A stretch of 64,000 nt of DNA from Pseudomonas berkeleyensis (GCF_014109765.1 NZ_CP059139.1:806001-870000), one strand, 5' to 3'; counted from the first letter of the stretch, positions 34,976 through 45,622 are shown. The notes: generated from the sequence alone by a model not told the origin. Made by a program: numbers and translations.

Positions 34976-36676
34976 TCAGAACAGGAAATAACGCTGTGCC
35001 ATCGGCAGCACTTCGGCCGGCTCGCACCAGAGCAACTGACCGTCGGCCTTGACCTGGTAGTTCTGCGCATCGACCTCGATGTTCGGCAGGTAGCCGTTAT
35101 GGATCAGGTCGGTCTTCTGCACCTCGCGGCAGCCTTTGACCACGCCGATTTTCTTCCGCAGGCCGAGCTGCTGCGGCACGCCAGCGTCGAACGCTGCCTG
35201 GCTGATGAAGGTGATGCTGGTGGCATGGCGGCTGCCGGCGTAGCTGGCGAACATCGGTCGGTAGTGCACCGGCTGCGGCGTTGGAATCGAGGCGTTGGCG
35301 TCGCCCATCAGGCTGGCGGCGATGGCGCCACCCTTGAGGATCAGCGTCGGTTTGACGCCGAAGAAGGCCGGGCGCCAGAGCACCAGGTCGGCCCACTTGC
35401 CCACTTCGATGGAGCCCACCTCGTGGCTGATGCCGTGGGTGATCGCCGGGTTGATGGTGTATTTGGCGATGTAGCGCTTGGCGCGGAAGTTGTCGTTGCC
35501 GGGCACGTCCTCCGGCAGCGGGCCGCGCTGCTTCTTCATCTTGTCGGCGGTCTGCCAGGTGCGCGTGATCACCTCGCCGACGCGGCCCATGGCCTGGCTG
35601 TCGGAGCTGATCATGGAAAACGCGCCGAGGTCGTGGAGGATGTCTTCGGCGGCGATGGTCTCGCGGCGAATACGGCTCTCGGCGAAGGCTACGTCCTCGG
35701 CGATGCTCGGGTCGAGGTGGTGGCAGACCATCAGCATGTCCAGGTGCTCGTCGATGGTGTTGCGGGTGAACGGGCGCGTCGGGTTGGTCGAGGACGGCAG
35801 CACGTTGGGGAAGCCGCAGGCCTTGATGATGTCCGGCGCGTGACCGCCGCCGGCACCCTCGGTGTGGTAGGTATGAATGGTGCGGCCTTTGAACGCGCCG
35901 AGGGTGGTTTCGACGAAGCCGGACTCGTTCAGCGTATCGGTGTGGATCGCAACCTGCACGTCGTACTGATCCGCCACGCTCAGACAGTTGTCGATGGCCG
36001 CCGGGGTGGTACCCCAGTCCTCGTGCAGCTTGAGGCCGATGGCACCGGCCTTGACCTGCTCGATCAAGGGCTCGGGCAGCGAGGCGTTGCCCTTGCCGGT
36101 GAAGCCCAGGTTCATCGGGAAGGCGTCGGCGGCCTGCAGCATGCGCGCCATGTGCCACGGCCCGGAGGTGCAGGTGGTGGCGTTGGTGCCGGTGGCCGGC
36201 CCGGTGCCGCCACCGATCATGGTGGTGACGCCGCTCATCAGTGCCTCTTCGATCTGCTGTGGGCAGATGAAGTGGATATGGGTGTCGATGCCGCCGGCGG
36301 TGAGGATCATGCCCTCACCAGCGATCACCTCGGTGCCAGCGCCGATGGCGATGGTCACGTCCGGCTGGATATCCGGGTTGCCGGCCTTGCCGATGGCGGC
36401 GATGCGCCCGTCCTTGAGGCCGACGTCGGCCTTGACGATGCCCCAGTGGTCGATGATCAGCGCGTTGGTGATCAGGGTGTCGACCACATCGGCGGCACAC
36501 AGTTGGCCTTGGCCCATGCCGTCACGGATCACTTTGCCGCCGCCGAATTTCACTTCTTCGCCGTAGGTGGTGAAGTCCTTCTCCACTTCGATCCACAGGT
36601 CGGTGTCGGCCAGGCGCACCTTGTCGCCGACGGTGGGGCCGAACATGTCGGCGTAGGCTTGTCTGCTGATCTTCAT
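34976..36676 (-). CDS. ureC: Urease alpha subunit UreC
   Basis: 566 aa, the usual length. The nickel ligands and the carbamylated lysine are all visible: HIH at residues 133-135, Lys216 in [10 protein letters not shown], His218, AIHTDTLNE and [14 protein letters not shown]. The flap motif [16 protein letters not shown] carries the catalytic Cys-His. It hydrolyses urea to ammonia and carbamate in the cytoplasm with UreA and UreB. An R1 repeat separates it from ureB by 87 bases, but it is probably still in the ureDABC operon. Confidence 0.98.
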   Translation of the reverse strand: MKISRQAYADMFGPTVGDKVRLADTDLWIEVEKDFTTYGEEVKFGGGKVIRDGMGQGQLCAADVVDTLITNALIIDHWGIVKADVGLKDGRIAAIGKAGNPDIQPDVTIAIGAGTEVIAGEGMILTAGGIDTHIHFICPQQIEEALMSGVTTMIGGGTGPATGTNATTCTSGPWHMARMLQAADAFPMNLGFTGKGNASLPEPLIEQVKAGAIGLKLHEDWGTTPAAIDNCLSVADQYDVQVAIHTDTLNESGFVETTLGAFKGRTIHTYHTEGAGGGHAPDIIKACGFPNVLPSSTNPTRPFTRNTIDEHLDMLMVCHHLDPSIAEDVAFAESRIRRETIAAEDILHDLGAFSMISSDSQAMGRVGEVITRTWQTADKMKKQRGPLPEDVPGNDNFRAKRYIAKYTINPAITHGISHEVGSIEVGKWADLVLWRPAFFGVKPTLILKGGAIAASLMGDANASIPTPQPVHYRPMFASYAGSRHATSITFISQAAFDAGVPQQLGLRKKIGVVKGCREVQKTDLIHNGYLPNIEVDAQNYQVKADGQLLWCEPAEVLPMAQRYFLF

Positions 36677-36686
36677 TGGTTCGTCC

Positions 36687-36751
36687 CGTAGGGTGCGCCG
36701 TGCGCACCGTTGTTATCCGCGTTGCTTGTGGTGCGCATGGCGCACCCTACG
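36687..36751. repeat. Intergenic inverted repeat pair, family R1
   Basis: CGTAGGGTGCGCCGTGCGCA and the opposite GGTGCGCATGGCGCACCCTA lie between ureB and ureC, inside the operon. Confidence 0.8.
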
Positions 36752-36763
36752 AAAATTTGTGTC

Positions 36764-37069
36764 TCAAAGATCGCCCATGACCCGGCCAGCGAAGCCGAAT
36801 ACCCGGCGTGCACCGGCCAGATCGACCAGCTCGACCTCACGGCTCTGCCCCGGCTCGAAACGCACGGCGGTGCCGGCTGGTATATTCAGGCGCATGCCAC
36901 GGGTGCTGGCGCGGTCGAACAGCAGGGCGTCATTGGTTTCGAAGAAGTGGTAGTGCGAGCCAACCTGGATCGGCCGGTCGCCGCTGTTGGCCACGGACAG
37001 GGTCAGGGTACGGCGACCGGCATTGAGCTCGATCTCGCCGTCGGCAATCTGGTATTCGCCGGGAATCAT
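36764..37069 (-). CDS. ureB: Urease beta subunit UreB
   Basis: 101 aa, the normal length. [19 protein letters not shown], then [21 protein letters not shown] and [21 protein letters not shown] are the UreB signatures. It forms the (UreABC)3 complex with UreA and UreC. It follows the acetyltransferase gene by 7 bases in the same direction. Confidence 0.97.
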   Translation of the reverse strand: MIPGEYQIADGEIELNAGRRTLTLSVANSGDRPIQVGSHYHFFETNDALLFDRASTRGMRLNIPAGTAVRFEPGQSREVELVDLAGARRVFGFAGRVMGDL

Positions 37070-37076
37070 GGGGTGC

Positions 37077-37577
37077 TCACTCCAGAATCAGTTGCATGAA
37101 AGTCAGATCCAGCCAGCGGCCGAACTTGCGGCCGACCTGGGGCATCTGCCCGGTGGTGACGAAGCCGAGGCGCTGGTGCAGGCGAATCGAGGCGGTGTTC
37201 TCGGACTCGATGGCGGCGACCATGACGTGCAGGTCGGCGGCACGGGCGCGTTCGATCAGCGCCTGCATCAGCGCCGGGCCGAGGCCCTGGCCGCGCTGGT
37301 CGGCGCGTACGTAGACCGAATGCTCGACGGTCTGGCGAAAGCCTTCGATGGTGCGCCAGGTGCCATAGCTGGCATAGCCAAGCACCAGGCCTGCGGCGTC
37401 ACGCGCCACCAGCACCGGAAAGCCGGCCGCCGTGCGCTCGGCCAGCCAGGCGCGGCGGTTGGCCAAATCCACCAGGGTCTCGTTCCAGATCGCCGTGGTG
37501 TACTCCACGGCATCGTTGTAGATGGCGAGGATGCCAGGTAGATCGGCTTCGCCTGCGTCGGCTATGGAATAACTCAT
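37077..37577 (-). CDS. GNAT N-acetyltransferase in the urease operon (PA4866-like)
   Basis: 166 aa. It has the GNAT acetyl-CoA site ([22 protein letters not shown]) and [20 protein letters not shown] at the C-terminal end. P. aeruginosa PA4866, at the same place between ureA and ureB, acetylates methionine sulfoximine and sulfone; phosphinothricin-type enzymes are close relatives. The gaps to ureA (3 bases) and ureB (7 bases) show it is cotranscribed with urease. A role in detoxifying glutamine-synthetase inhibitors is inferred. Confidence 0.88.
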   Translation of the reverse strand: MSYSIADAGEADLPGILAIYNDAVEYTTAIWNETLVDLANRRAWLAERTAAGFPVLVARDAAGLVLGYASYGTWRTIEGFRQTVEHSVYVRADQRGQGLGPALMQALIERARAADLHVMVAAIESENTASIRLHQRLGFVTTGQMPQVGRKFGRWLDLTFMQLILE

Positions 37578-37580
37578 GAC

Positions 37581-37883
37581 TTATGCAATCGGCTGGTGGA
37601 CGGTCACCAACTTGCTGCCGTCAGGGAAGGTGGCTTCGATCTGGATCTCCGGGATCATCTCCGGTACGCCCTCCATCACCTGATCACGGGCCAGCAGGGT
37701 GGTGCCGAAGTGCATCAGCTCGGCGACCGTCTGGCCGTCACGGGCGCCTTCGAGCAGTGCGGCGGAGATGTAGGCCATGGCTTCCGGGTAGTTCAGTTTC
37801 ACGCCACGGGCCAGGCGGCGCTCGGCCACCAGGCCAGCGGTGAAGATCAGCAGTTTGTCTTTCTCGCGGGGCGACAAATCCAT
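37581..37883 (-). CDS. ureA: Urease gamma subunit UreA
   Basis: 100 aa starting at [17 protein letters not shown], one base after the ureD stop codon; a longer start at 37919 is unlikely. [20 protein letters not shown] and the C-terminal VEATFPDG-type motif ([20 protein letters not shown]) match UreA at its usual length. It is the small structural subunit of urease. Confidence 0.97.
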   Translation of the reverse strand: MDLSPREKDKLLIFTAGLVAERRLARGVKLNYPEAMAYISAALLEGARDGQTVAELMHFGTTLLARDQVMEGVPEMIPEIQIEATFPDGSKLVTVHQPIA

Positions 37884-37884
37884 C

Positions 37885-38721
37885 TCAGGTACTCCAGATT
37901 CGCGGGGGCACGGCCTCACGGCCGAGCAGGGCAGGGCGCAGCAGGCGCCAGAGTTCGATCAGCCAGGCACGGGCCTTGAGTGCTTCGCTGGCCAGGCAGC
38001 GCGCGACCAGCAGGCCCGAAAGCTGGCTGAGGTCACCGCGCACACCGTCGATCTTCAGCTCACGGCAGCGCTCCAGCAGGTCGCTGTCCACCTCACCGCT
38101 GACCAGCAGGGTGGCGAACACCGGCTGGCCATTCAGACCGATGGGCGAGTCGAGCAGGCCATCACCGCCGGCCACGCGCTGGCGCTCGTGCCAGAGCAGC
38201 TTGCCATTGCGACGAACGTCCAGTGCGGCCTGGAAGTGGCCGCTGGCAAAACGCTCGTCGGCAGCGGGTCGGCCGAGGGCGACGATGTCCCAGTAAAGCA
38301 GGCGGGCGTCGCCGTGCAGATCGATCTGCGTATGCAGTTCGGCCTGGGCTCCGGCATAGATGATGGTTTCCTGCGGTAGCCATTCCAGGGTGGCGCCGGC
38401 GTCGACGCGCAGGCGCAGATCCTGACGCGCGACACCGGCCGCGCGATACCACTTGGCTGCTCCGGGGCTGGTGAGCTGCACCCAGGTGTTTTCGCCGGCG
38501 TGGGCGCTGATATCCAGGCGGTCGCCACCGGCGATGCCGCCAGGCGGGTGAACGATGATGTGCTGGCAGACTTCCGGCCCTTCGGCATACAGGTGCTTCT
38601 GCACTCTAAGAGGGCCGAGGTGACGCCTTTGCACTGGAGTGGTGCGTTCGCCGTGGCGTGCGTAGGCCAGCTCCAGCTCGGCGGGCCAGCTTGGCGTGAA
38701 CAGGGCGGCAGGCAGATTCAT
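37885..38721 (-). CDS. ureD: Urease accessory protein UreD
   Basis: 278 aa starting at [20 protein letters not shown]. Characteristic parts are [39 protein letters not shown] and [13 protein letters not shown]. UreD binds apo-urease and recruits UreF and UreG for nickel insertion. It is first in ureD-A-GNAT-B-C. The ribosome site is weak, so an upstream ATG at 38838 cannot be fully excluded, but it adds residues unlike UreD. Confidence 0.93.
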   Translation of the reverse strand: MNLPAALFTPSWPAELELAYARHGERTTPVQRRHLGPLRVQKHLYAEGPEVCQHIIVHPPGGIAGGDRLDISAHAGENTWVQLTSPGAAKWYRAAGVARQDLRLRVDAGATLEWLPQETIIYAGAQAELHTQIDLHGDARLLYWDIVALGRPAADERFASGHFQAALDVRRNGKLLWHERQRVAGGDGLLDSPIGLNGQPVFATLLVSGEVDSDLLERCRELKIDGVRGDLSQLSGLLVARCLASEALKARAWLIELWRLLRPALLGREAVPPRIWST

Positions 38722-38901
38722 AGTAGGGCAGGTGTTCCGCAGGATAGTTGACCGAGTGGGCAAGCAAGAGGCGTGCCCCGAACCAATTCGGTGCGCTTTT
38801 GAGCTTGCCTGCACCTGTGGCCAGTCGCGGCGCTGCATCTGGCTCTGCCTTATCGCGCCTGGCCAGCCCTAGAGTCGGACGTCGATTCGTGTGGAGCGCT
38901 C

Positions 38902-39612
38902 ATGTTCACCTTTATCGCCTTTGCCGCAGGCCTGGTGCGCGGCTACAGCGGCTTCGGTTTCGCCATGCTGATGGCGCTCGGACTGATGCTGCAGCTGCCG
39001 CCAGCCGAGGCGGTGCCGGTGGCGCTGATTCTCGACGTGGCCTGCAGTGTGACGTTGTGGTCGGCGGCGCTACGCGCCGCTCACGGGCGCGTGCTGGGGC
39101 GTCTATTGGCCGGCATGCTGCTGGCGGTGCCATTGGGTGCCTGGCTGCTGCTCTGGCTGCCGGCGCGCATCATGGCGCCGCTGGTGGCTGTGCTTTGTTT
39201 ATGCGGTGGCGTGCTGGTGTTGTGGCGGCCCTCCGTTGCTACGCCGGTGGGCCAGGGTATGGCCTGGTTGGCGGGACTGGCCTCCGGTCTGGCGACTACC
39301 CTGGCCTCGGCCGGCGGCCCGCCCTTGATGATCTATCTGCTGCGCAGTGGCCTCGACGCTCGTCAGTTGCGCGGTACGGCGGTGCTGTTCTTCCTGGCCA
39401 GCAGTGGCGCTGCGCTGATCGGGCTGGGCCTCGTGGGTGTGCTGAGCGGCGCGCAGTGGCGGCTGGCGCTGGAGCTGGCACTGCCGGCGTTGGCCGGCAA
39501 CCTGCTCGGCCAGTGGCTGCATCCGCGCTGGCAGCCGTTGTCGCTGCGGGTGCTGGTCGGAGGGTTGCTGGTGCTGTTGTCGCTGGGCAGCCTGCTGAAG
39601 GCGATCGTGTAG
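38902..39612 (+). CDS. TauE/SafE family membrane exporter
   Basis: 236 aa with seven to eight hydrophobic helices. GLVRGYSGFGFAMLMALGLML and LASGLATTLASAGGPPLMIYLLRSGLDARQLRGTAVLFF are hallmarks of the sulfite exporter TauE/SafE family. The substrate is not known; sulfite or organosulfur anions are typical. The stop codon TAG is supplied by the beginning of an R1 repeat (GTAGGGTGCG), so the present C-terminus was set or trimmed by the repeat. Confidence 0.85.
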   Translation: MFTFIAFAAGLVRGYSGFGFAMLMALGLMLQLPPAEAVPVALILDVACSVTLWSAALRAAHGRVLGRLLAGMLLAVPLGAWLLLWLPARIMAPLVAVLCLCGGVLVLWRPSVATPVGQGMAWLAGLASGLATTLASAGGPPLMIYLLRSGLDARQLRGTAVLFFLASSGAALIGLGLVGVLSGAQWRLALELALPALAGNLLGQWLHPRWQPLSLRVLVGGLLVLLSLGSLLKAIV

Positions 39613-39681
39613 GGTGCGCTGCGCGCACCGAGAAGTATCCGTTGCTACAAGATCGCTGCGGTGCGCACGGCGCACCCTACG
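39609..39681. repeat. Intergenic inverted repeat pair, family R1 (overlaps the TauE stop codon)
   Basis: GTAGGGTGCGCTGCGCGCAC and the opposite GTGCGCACGGCGCACCCTAC, about 30 bases apart. The first copy contains the TAG stop of the exporter gene. Confidence 0.8.
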
Positions 39682-39741
39682 GGCGGGTTCGGTTGCGATC
39701 GCCGTAACCCGCCCTGCGAGGCGCCATATCTGGCACGTCCT

Positions 39742-40572
<831 letters not shown>

Positions 40573-40638
40573 CTATTGGGGCGGTGCGCCAGTGTAAGGC
40601 CTTGGCCGAAAGGCCGCGCTCCACAGCTGGCCGCAGAT

Positions 40639-41397
40639 TCATGCGGACAGTTCGAGGAACTTGCGCACGCGTTCGGTTTCCGGGTTGGTGAAGAACTTCT
40701 CCGGCGCGGATTTTTCGATCAGCAGACCCTTCTCCAGGAACACCACCTGATCGGATACCGCGCGGGCGAATTCCATTTCGTGGGTGACCACGATCATGGT
40801 GTAGCCCTCGCTGGAAAGGTTCTTCATCACTGTCAGGACTTCGCCGACCCGCTCCGGGTCGAGTGCCGAGGTCGGCTCGTCGAACAGGATCACCTCCGGG
40901 CTCATGGCCAGGGCACGGGCAATTGCCACGCGCTGCTTCTGCCCACCGGAGAGGGTGTAGGGAAAGGCCTCGGCCTTCTGTTCCATGCCGACCTTTTCCA
41001 GCAGCGTCTGGGCGATGGCGCGGGCTTCGTCCTTGCGCATCTTCTTCACCTGCATCGGTGCTTCCATCACGTTCTGCAGCACGCTCAGGTGCGGCCACAG
41101 GTTGAAGCTCTGGAACACCATGCCGGTCTTGGCGCGGATCGCTGCCAGGTCGCGGTTGTTCATGCGCTTGCCCTGGGCGTCGACGCCGATGCGCTGGCCG
41201 GCGATGTGAATACTGCCGCGATCCGGCTCTTCAAGCCAGTTGATGCAGCGCAGCAGGGTGGATTTGCCCGAGCCGGACGAGCCCAGCACGCTGACTACCT
41301 CGCCCTTGTTCACGGTCAGTGAGATGTCGCGCAGTACCTCGACATCGTCGAAGCTCTTGGACAGATTGTCGATCTGTACCGCCGGTACGTCAGGCAT
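40639..41397 (-). CDS. Polar amino-acid ABC transporter ATPase
   Basis: 252 aa with the Walker A motif GSSGSGKSTLLRC, Q-loop FQSFNLWPHLSVLQNV, signature LSGGQKQRVAIARAL and Walker B VILFDEPTSALDPE. It closely resembles GlnQ/HisP-type ATPases. It overlaps the upstream permease gene by 8 bases, so the transporter is made from one operon with two permeases; the binding protein is the first gene. Confidence 0.95.
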   Translation of the reverse strand: MPDVPAVQIDNLSKSFDDVEVLRDISLTVNKGEVVSVLGSSGSGKSTLLRCINWLEEPDRGSIHIAGQRIGVDAQGKRMNNRDLAAIRAKTGMVFQSFNLWPHLSVLQNVMEAPMQVKKMRKDEARAIAQTLLEKVGMEQKAEAFPYTLSGGQKQRVAIARALAMSPEVILFDEPTSALDPERVGEVLTVMKNLSSEGYTMIVVTHEMEFARAVSDQVVFLEKGLLIEKSAPEKFFTNPETERVRKFLELSA

Positions 41398-42052
41398 GTT
41401 CGAAACCTCGTTTGGCGCCGAACCGGCTCGCCCATTTGAGCGCCAGTTCCAGGCAGATGCTGATGACCCAGTACAGGGCGATGACCACGATGAACGCCTC
41501 GCTGGGAATGAAGTAGGTGGCCTGCACCGAATTGGCCGCGGCGGTCAGTTCCTGCACGGTGATGATGGTGAGAAAGGCGGTGTCCTTCAGCGCGTAGATC
41601 AGTTGGTTGCCGAGCAGCGGACGGGTGCGGATCACCAGTTGCGGCAGGATGATCCGCCAGTACAGGCGAGCGGGGCGAAAGCCATGGGCCTTGGCCGCCT
41701 CGACCTGGCCGAGCGGTAGCACCAGGCGCGCACCACGCAGAATCTCGGCGAAGTAGGCCGCGTGATAGATGGCCAGCGCCACCAGGCCTGCACCCCAGGC
41801 GCTGGGCTTGATGCCCAGGGCCGGCAGGCCGTAGTAGAGCAGGTAGGCCAGCACCAGGAAGGGCAGCATGCGCATCAGGTTGATCGCCCCGCGCAGCAAG
41901 GTCGACAGCCAGTTGCGGCCCTCCAGCAGGTAGACGCTGAAGCAGCCGATGGCGAAGGCCGCCAGCACCGACAGGGCGAACAGGATCAGGGTGTTGAGTG
42001 CGCCGTTGAGGAAGGCGCCGCGCGCCTCCCAGATGATGCTCCATTCGGTCAT
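41390..42052 (-). CDS. Amino-acid ABC transporter permease 2
   Basis: 220 aa of the His/Glu/Gln/Arg permease family. Several membrane helices surround AIYHAAYFAEILRGARLVLPLGQVEAAKAHGF, which holds the ATPase contact loop (EAA motif), with RIILPQLVIRTRPLLGNQLIYALKDT. It pairs with the other permease, 10 bases upstream. It overlaps the ATPase start. Confidence 0.93.
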   Translation of the reverse strand: MTEWSIIWEARGAFLNGALNTLILFALSVLAAFAIGCFSVYLLEGRNWLSTLLRGAINLMRMLPFLVLAYLLYYGLPALGIKPSAWGAGLVALAIYHAAYFAEILRGARLVLPLGQVEAAKAHGFRPARLYWRIILPQLVIRTRPLLGNQLIYALKDTAFLTIITVQELTAAANSVQATYFIPSEAFIVVIALYWVISICLELALKWASRFGAKRGFEHA

Positions 42053-42062
42053 GGTCGCGTCC

Positions 42063-42704
42063 TCACATGGCCAGGCGGTTGGCTTTCTTCTCGGCGATGG
42101 CCTGCACCTTGAGCAGCACGCCGATGATCAGCATGTACAGCAGGGCGGCAGCGAGAATCGGTGGCAGTGGTTCGTAGGTCACGGCGGCGATGCGGTTGGT
42201 CACGCGGGTCAGGTCGACGATGCCGATCACCGCGATGGCCGGGCTGCTCTTGATCAGGAAGGACATCTCGTTGATCAGACCGGGCAGGCTGCTGGTGATC
42301 ATCTGCGGCAACATGATGCGGCGGAAGAACACGCCGTTGGTCATGCCGCAGGCCAGCGCCGCTTCCTTCTGCTCGCGGGAGAAAATGATGAACGCCGTGC
42401 GCCAGACCTCGGCATTGAAGGCTGCGGTATTCAGGGTTAGGGCGAGAATCGCCGCCGTATTGCGATCCATGGCCAGACCGAAGGTGGGGGCCGAGAGAAA
42501 GATGAACAGCACCAAGGTGACCAGCGGCGTGGCACGCGCCAGGCTCACGTAGAGCACCAGCGCCTGCTCCACGAAGGGAATGCGTGCCATACGCAGGAGC
42601 GCGATGCCCAGGCCGATGACCACGCCCAGGGCGATGGCGATCGAGGAGATCCACAGAGTCGTCCAGGCGCCTTCGAGCAGCAATAACCAGGCTTGTCCGT
42701 TCAT
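42063..42704 (-). CDS. Amino-acid ABC transporter permease 1
   Basis: 213 aa of the same permease family (LLEGAWTTLWISSIAIALGVVIGLGIALLRM). The EAA loop reads AEVWRTAFIIFSREQKEAALACGM, then RIMLPQMITSSLPGLINEMSFLIKSS. With permease 2 it forms the heterodimer of a polar amino-acid importer. An R1 repeat lies between it and the binding-protein gene. Confidence 0.93.
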   Translation of the reverse strand: MNGQAWLLLLEGAWTTLWISSIAIALGVVIGLGIALLRMARIPFVEQALVLYVSLARATPLVTLVLFIFLSAPTFGLAMDRNTAAILALTLNTAAFNAEVWRTAFIIFSREQKEAALACGMTNGVFFRRIMLPQMITSSLPGLINEMSFLIKSSPAIAVIGIVDLTRVTNRIAAVTYEPLPPILAAALLYMLIIGVLLKVQAIAEKKANRLAM

Positions 42705-42800
42705 GTCGGGCTCCTAGGAAAATGGTGGGGTGTTGCAAGCAAGGTCAGGGCCAGCGCTGGCCCTGTCCCTGATAGGCGGCAGTACGTTGGTGATGAGCGT

Positions 42801-42864
42801 GTAGGGTGCGCCGTGCACCGAAACGCCGGTACCGTTGACGCTGGTGCGCGCGGCGCACCCTACG
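42801..42864. repeat. Intergenic inverted repeat pair, family R1
   Basis: GTAGGGTGCGCCGTGCACCG and the opposite GGTGCGCGCGGCGCACCCTA between the binding-protein and permease genes. It may set unequal mRNA levels, as REP hairpins often do after binding-protein genes. Confidence 0.75.
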
Positions 42865-42897
42865 AGGCCATGCCAGCGGCTTGGCCTCGGCCCGCTG

Positions 42898-43779
42898 TCA
42901 CATGCCGGCCAGTTCGTGGAACTGCTCGACCTTGGTGATCGGCTCCTTGGGCATGGCTGGGAAGGCTTCGCCGAACCACTTGGTCTGCAGCTCGGCCAGG
43001 CGACCGCTGTCACGCACCTCGGTCATGAAACCGGTAAGGAACTCCAGCAGCTCGGGACTGCTCTTGGGCACCGGCCAGGCGGCGAAGCCGTCACCGGAGA
43101 CGGCGATGCCCTTGGCGAAGGTGTCGCCGCGGGTCTTGACCAGGTCGTTGACCGAAATCAGCGCGTTGATCACGTAGTCCAGACGGCCGTTGGCCAGGTC
43201 GGCGTAGGCCTCTGGGTAGGACGGGTATTCGGTCACGGTGCCGATCTCGCAGCCTTCGGCGGCCATCATCTTCTTCAGCTCCGGCAGGCGTGCGAGCAGG
43301 GCGCTGCCGGCCTGCAGGCCGACGGTCTTGCCGCACAGGCTGGCGATGTCGCTGAGACGGTCGTCACCGGCGCGCTTGACGTAGAAATGCTGCGCCGAGG
43401 CGAAGGGCGGGGCGAAGTTGAACACGCGCAGGCGGTCGTCGGTGACCAGGGCGCCGGTGAAGGCCATGTCGTACTGGCCAGACGAGACCGAGGCGAGCAG
43501 GCCCGTCCAGGGCAGGATTTCCGGCTTGACGTCGAAGCCCTGCGCCTTGGCGTAGGTCTTCAGGTCTTCCAGCAGCTCCTTGTGGAACCCCTCCGGCTTG
43601 CCGTCGACGATGAAGTTGAACGGCGCGTAGTCGTCCTCGGTGGCGACGGTCATCACACCCTTGCTCTTGATGTCGTCGAGGTCGGCATGGGCGCTCAGCG
43701 AGGCGCCGACCAGGCAACTGGCCAGAGCCAGCTTGCGCAGCAGGCCGAAGGGGTTGGAATCGGTGTTCGATGGCTTCAT
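42898..43779 (-). CDS. Amino-acid-type ABC transporter solute-binding protein
   Basis: 293 aa starting at MKPSNTDSNPFGLL, with GGAG 8 bases upstream; an ATG at 43842 is less likely. The Sec signal (LALASCLVGASLSAHA) is cut before DLDDIKSKGVMTVATEDDYAPFNF. This is a family-3 binding protein with GLLASVSSGQYDMAFTGALVT and GKTVGLQAGSALLA. The ligand is not known; the neighbouring aminotransferase and aldolase suggest an amine- or amino-acid-like compound. Confidence 0.9.
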   Translation of the reverse strand: MKPSNTDSNPFGLLRKLALASCLVGASLSAHADLDDIKSKGVMTVATEDDYAPFNFIVDGKPEGFHKELLEDLKTYAKAQGFDVKPEILPWTGLLASVSSGQYDMAFTGALVTDDRLRVFNFAPPFASAQHFYVKRAGDDRLSDIASLCGKTVGLQAGSALLARLPELKKMMAAEGCEIGTVTEYPSYPEAYADLANGRLDYVINALISVNDLVKTRGDTFAKGIAVSGDGFAAWPVPKSSPELLEFLTGFMTEVRDSGRLAELQTKWFGEAFPAMPKEPITKVEQFHELAGM

Positions 43780-43955
43780 GGGCGTGCTCCAGAGATGTCG
43801 ACAAGGGTTGTCCAGGCCGCTCGGCGGCGGTTTCGTTTTCACCTTAGAGACGCCTGTCGAGCCGGCGATAGGGGCAGTTCCGGCCTTTGTTCTGGCCAGT
43901 GACAGTGGCGCGCTACTTGCTACATCACAGGGTTGTTTGGCTGTTGGAGGGCGCC

Positions 43956-45449
43956 ATGATCGACCACTTTTACCACCTCGATTTCGACCGTCAGCGCGGC
44001 CTTCAGGAGCAGCTTCGCGAGTCGTTGGTGTCGGCCATCCTCGGTGGAGGTTTCCCGGCCGACGAGCCGCTGCCGTCGTGTCGCAAGCTGTCCCAGCAGT
44101 TGTCGGTGTCGCGCAATACCGTGGCGCTGGTGTACGAGAGCCTGCTCGACAACGGCTACCTGATCAGCCGCCCGCGCAGTGGCTACTACCTGCACCCCGA
44201 TTACTGCGGGCAGACCGATGCCGTGCTGCGCATGACGCCGTTACGCAAGCCGGAACCATCGGATGCCAGCAGTGCCGCCACTGCCCCGGATTGGGCCGCG
44301 CGCTTTCGCATGCAGCCCAGTTTGAAGCACGGCGTATTGCGCCCGAGCAACTGGAGTCGCTTTACCTATCCGTTCATCTACGGCCAGCCGATCAGCGAGC
44401 TGTTCCCGCTGGAACGCTGGCGCGAGGTGTCGCGCAAGAACCTCAGCGGCGAGCGCGACCAGGGTTGGCTGGGTGACCGCTTCGACCGTGACGACGAGCA
44501 ACTGATCGAGCAACTGCGCACCCGCGTGCTGCCCAAGCGCGGTATCTGGGCGCGGGCCGACGAGATTCTGGTGACCCTGGGCTCGCAGAACGCGTTGTAC
44601 CTGCTGGCCAGCCTGCTGATGGCGCGCGGAGTGCGCGTTGGCGTGGAGAACCCGGGCTTTCGCGATGCAGCGAGCATCTTCGACATTCACGGCGCCAAGG
44701 TGCACCTGCAGGATGTAGACGATCAGGGGCTGGTGGTGGACCGCCGGCTGGATGACTGCCAGTACCTGTACGTGACGCCGGGGCACCAGGTGCCCACCGG
44801 CGTGGCGATGAGTGCGGCACGGCGCGAGCAACTGCTGAGGCAGATTCGCGAGCACGACCAGGTGCTGATCGAGGATGACTACGACGCTGAATTCAATCTC
44901 GACAACCACCCACTGCCAGCGCTCAAGGCCAGTGACAGCAGCGGCCGGGTGATCTACCTGAGCAGCCTGTCCAAGGCCTTCTCGCCGGGGCTGCGCATCG
45001 GCTACATGGTCGCCGACGCCGAGCTGATCGACGAGTTGCGCGCCTTACGCCGGCTGATGTACCGCCACCCGCCGTTGAACAACCAGCGCATGCTCGCCGA
45101 CTTCCTTGCCCAGGGGCATTACGACGCGCACCTGCGGCGCTTTCGTGAGGAACATTGCCGCCGCCGCGAGCTGCTCTACCAGGCGCTGCGCAGCGACCTG
45201 AGCGATTGCCAGCCGATGGGCAGCCCGGGTGCCAGCGCCTGCTGGCTGGCGGCGCCTGCGGGGGTCGATACACAACGCCTGGCCTGGGCGGCGGCGCAGC
45301 AGAGCGTGCTGATCGAATACGGTGCGCAGTTCTTCCTTGGTGATGGCGAAGCGCCGAGGAATTTCATGCGCCTGGGCTTCCATGCCATCGATGCCGAACG
45401 CATTCGGCCGGGTGTGCAGAAGCTGGGTGAGGTGTTGAGGCGTTTGTAA
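43956..45449 (+). CDS. MocR/GabR-type regulator (GntR HTH fused to aminotransferase)
   Basis: 497 aa starting at MIDHFYHLDF, with GGAGG upstream. The N-terminal winged helix (residues about 10-80) has LRESLVSAILGGGFPADEPLPSCRKLSQQL and RNTVALVYESLLDNGYL. The rest is a fold-type-I aminotransferase domain with the PLP lysine in LSSLSKAFSPGLRIGYM. MocR proteins sense PLP-amine adducts and activate neighbouring genes. It is divergent from the transporter, so it likely controls the transporter and perhaps the aminotransferase and aldolase genes. A structured repeat begins at its stop codon. Confidence 0.92.
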   Translation: MIDHFYHLDFDRQRGLQEQLRESLVSAILGGGFPADEPLPSCRKLSQQLSVSRNTVALVYESLLDNGYLISRPRSGYYLHPDYCGQTDAVLRMTPLRKPEPSDASSAATAPDWAARFRMQPSLKHGVLRPSNWSRFTYPFIYGQPISELFPLERWREVSRKNLSGERDQGWLGDRFDRDDEQLIEQLRTRVLPKRGIWARADEILVTLGSQNALYLLASLLMARGVRVGVENPGFRDAASIFDIHGAKVHLQDVDDQGLVVDRRLDDCQYLYVTPGHQVPTGVAMSAARREQLLRQIREHDQVLIEDDYDAEFNLDNHPLPALKASDSSGRVIYLSSLSKAFSPGLRIGYMVADAELIDELRALRRLMYRHPPLNNQRMLADFLAQGHYDAHLRRFREEHCRRRELLYQALRSDLSDCQPMGSPGASACWLAAPAGVDTQRLAWAAAQQSVLIEYGAQFFLGDGEAPRNFMRLGFHAIDAERIRPGVQKLGEVLRRL

Positions 45450-45622
45450 GAGCGTGTTCAAAGTCTGCTGCGCGTCGGCCATGCAGCGTTGAAATCAAGC
45501 TGGAACGCCAGCCCGGTCAGAATGCTCATTTACAGCTCGTAAAGTCGAACGCGACTCCGAGCGTTCTTCGCTCGATTTCTCCTTGCCTGGCTCTAGCGCG
45601 CGAGGCTTTGAACAGGCTCTAA
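45450..45622 (+). repeat. Structured intergenic repeat, family R6, copy 2
   Basis: About 170 bases with GAGCGTGTTCAAAGTCTGCT at one end and GGCTTTGAACAGGCTCTAA at the other. The centre holds GAATGCTCATTTACAGCTCG. It is homologous to copy 1 at 25300-25414 in opposite orientation. It starts right after the MocR stop codon. Confidence 0.65.

Noticed and set aside
35099..36691. A 530-codon open frame antisense to ureC
   Set aside because: It is a high-GC shadow of ureC. It has no protein-like composition (mostly Gly, Val, Asp and His runs) and no ribosome site.
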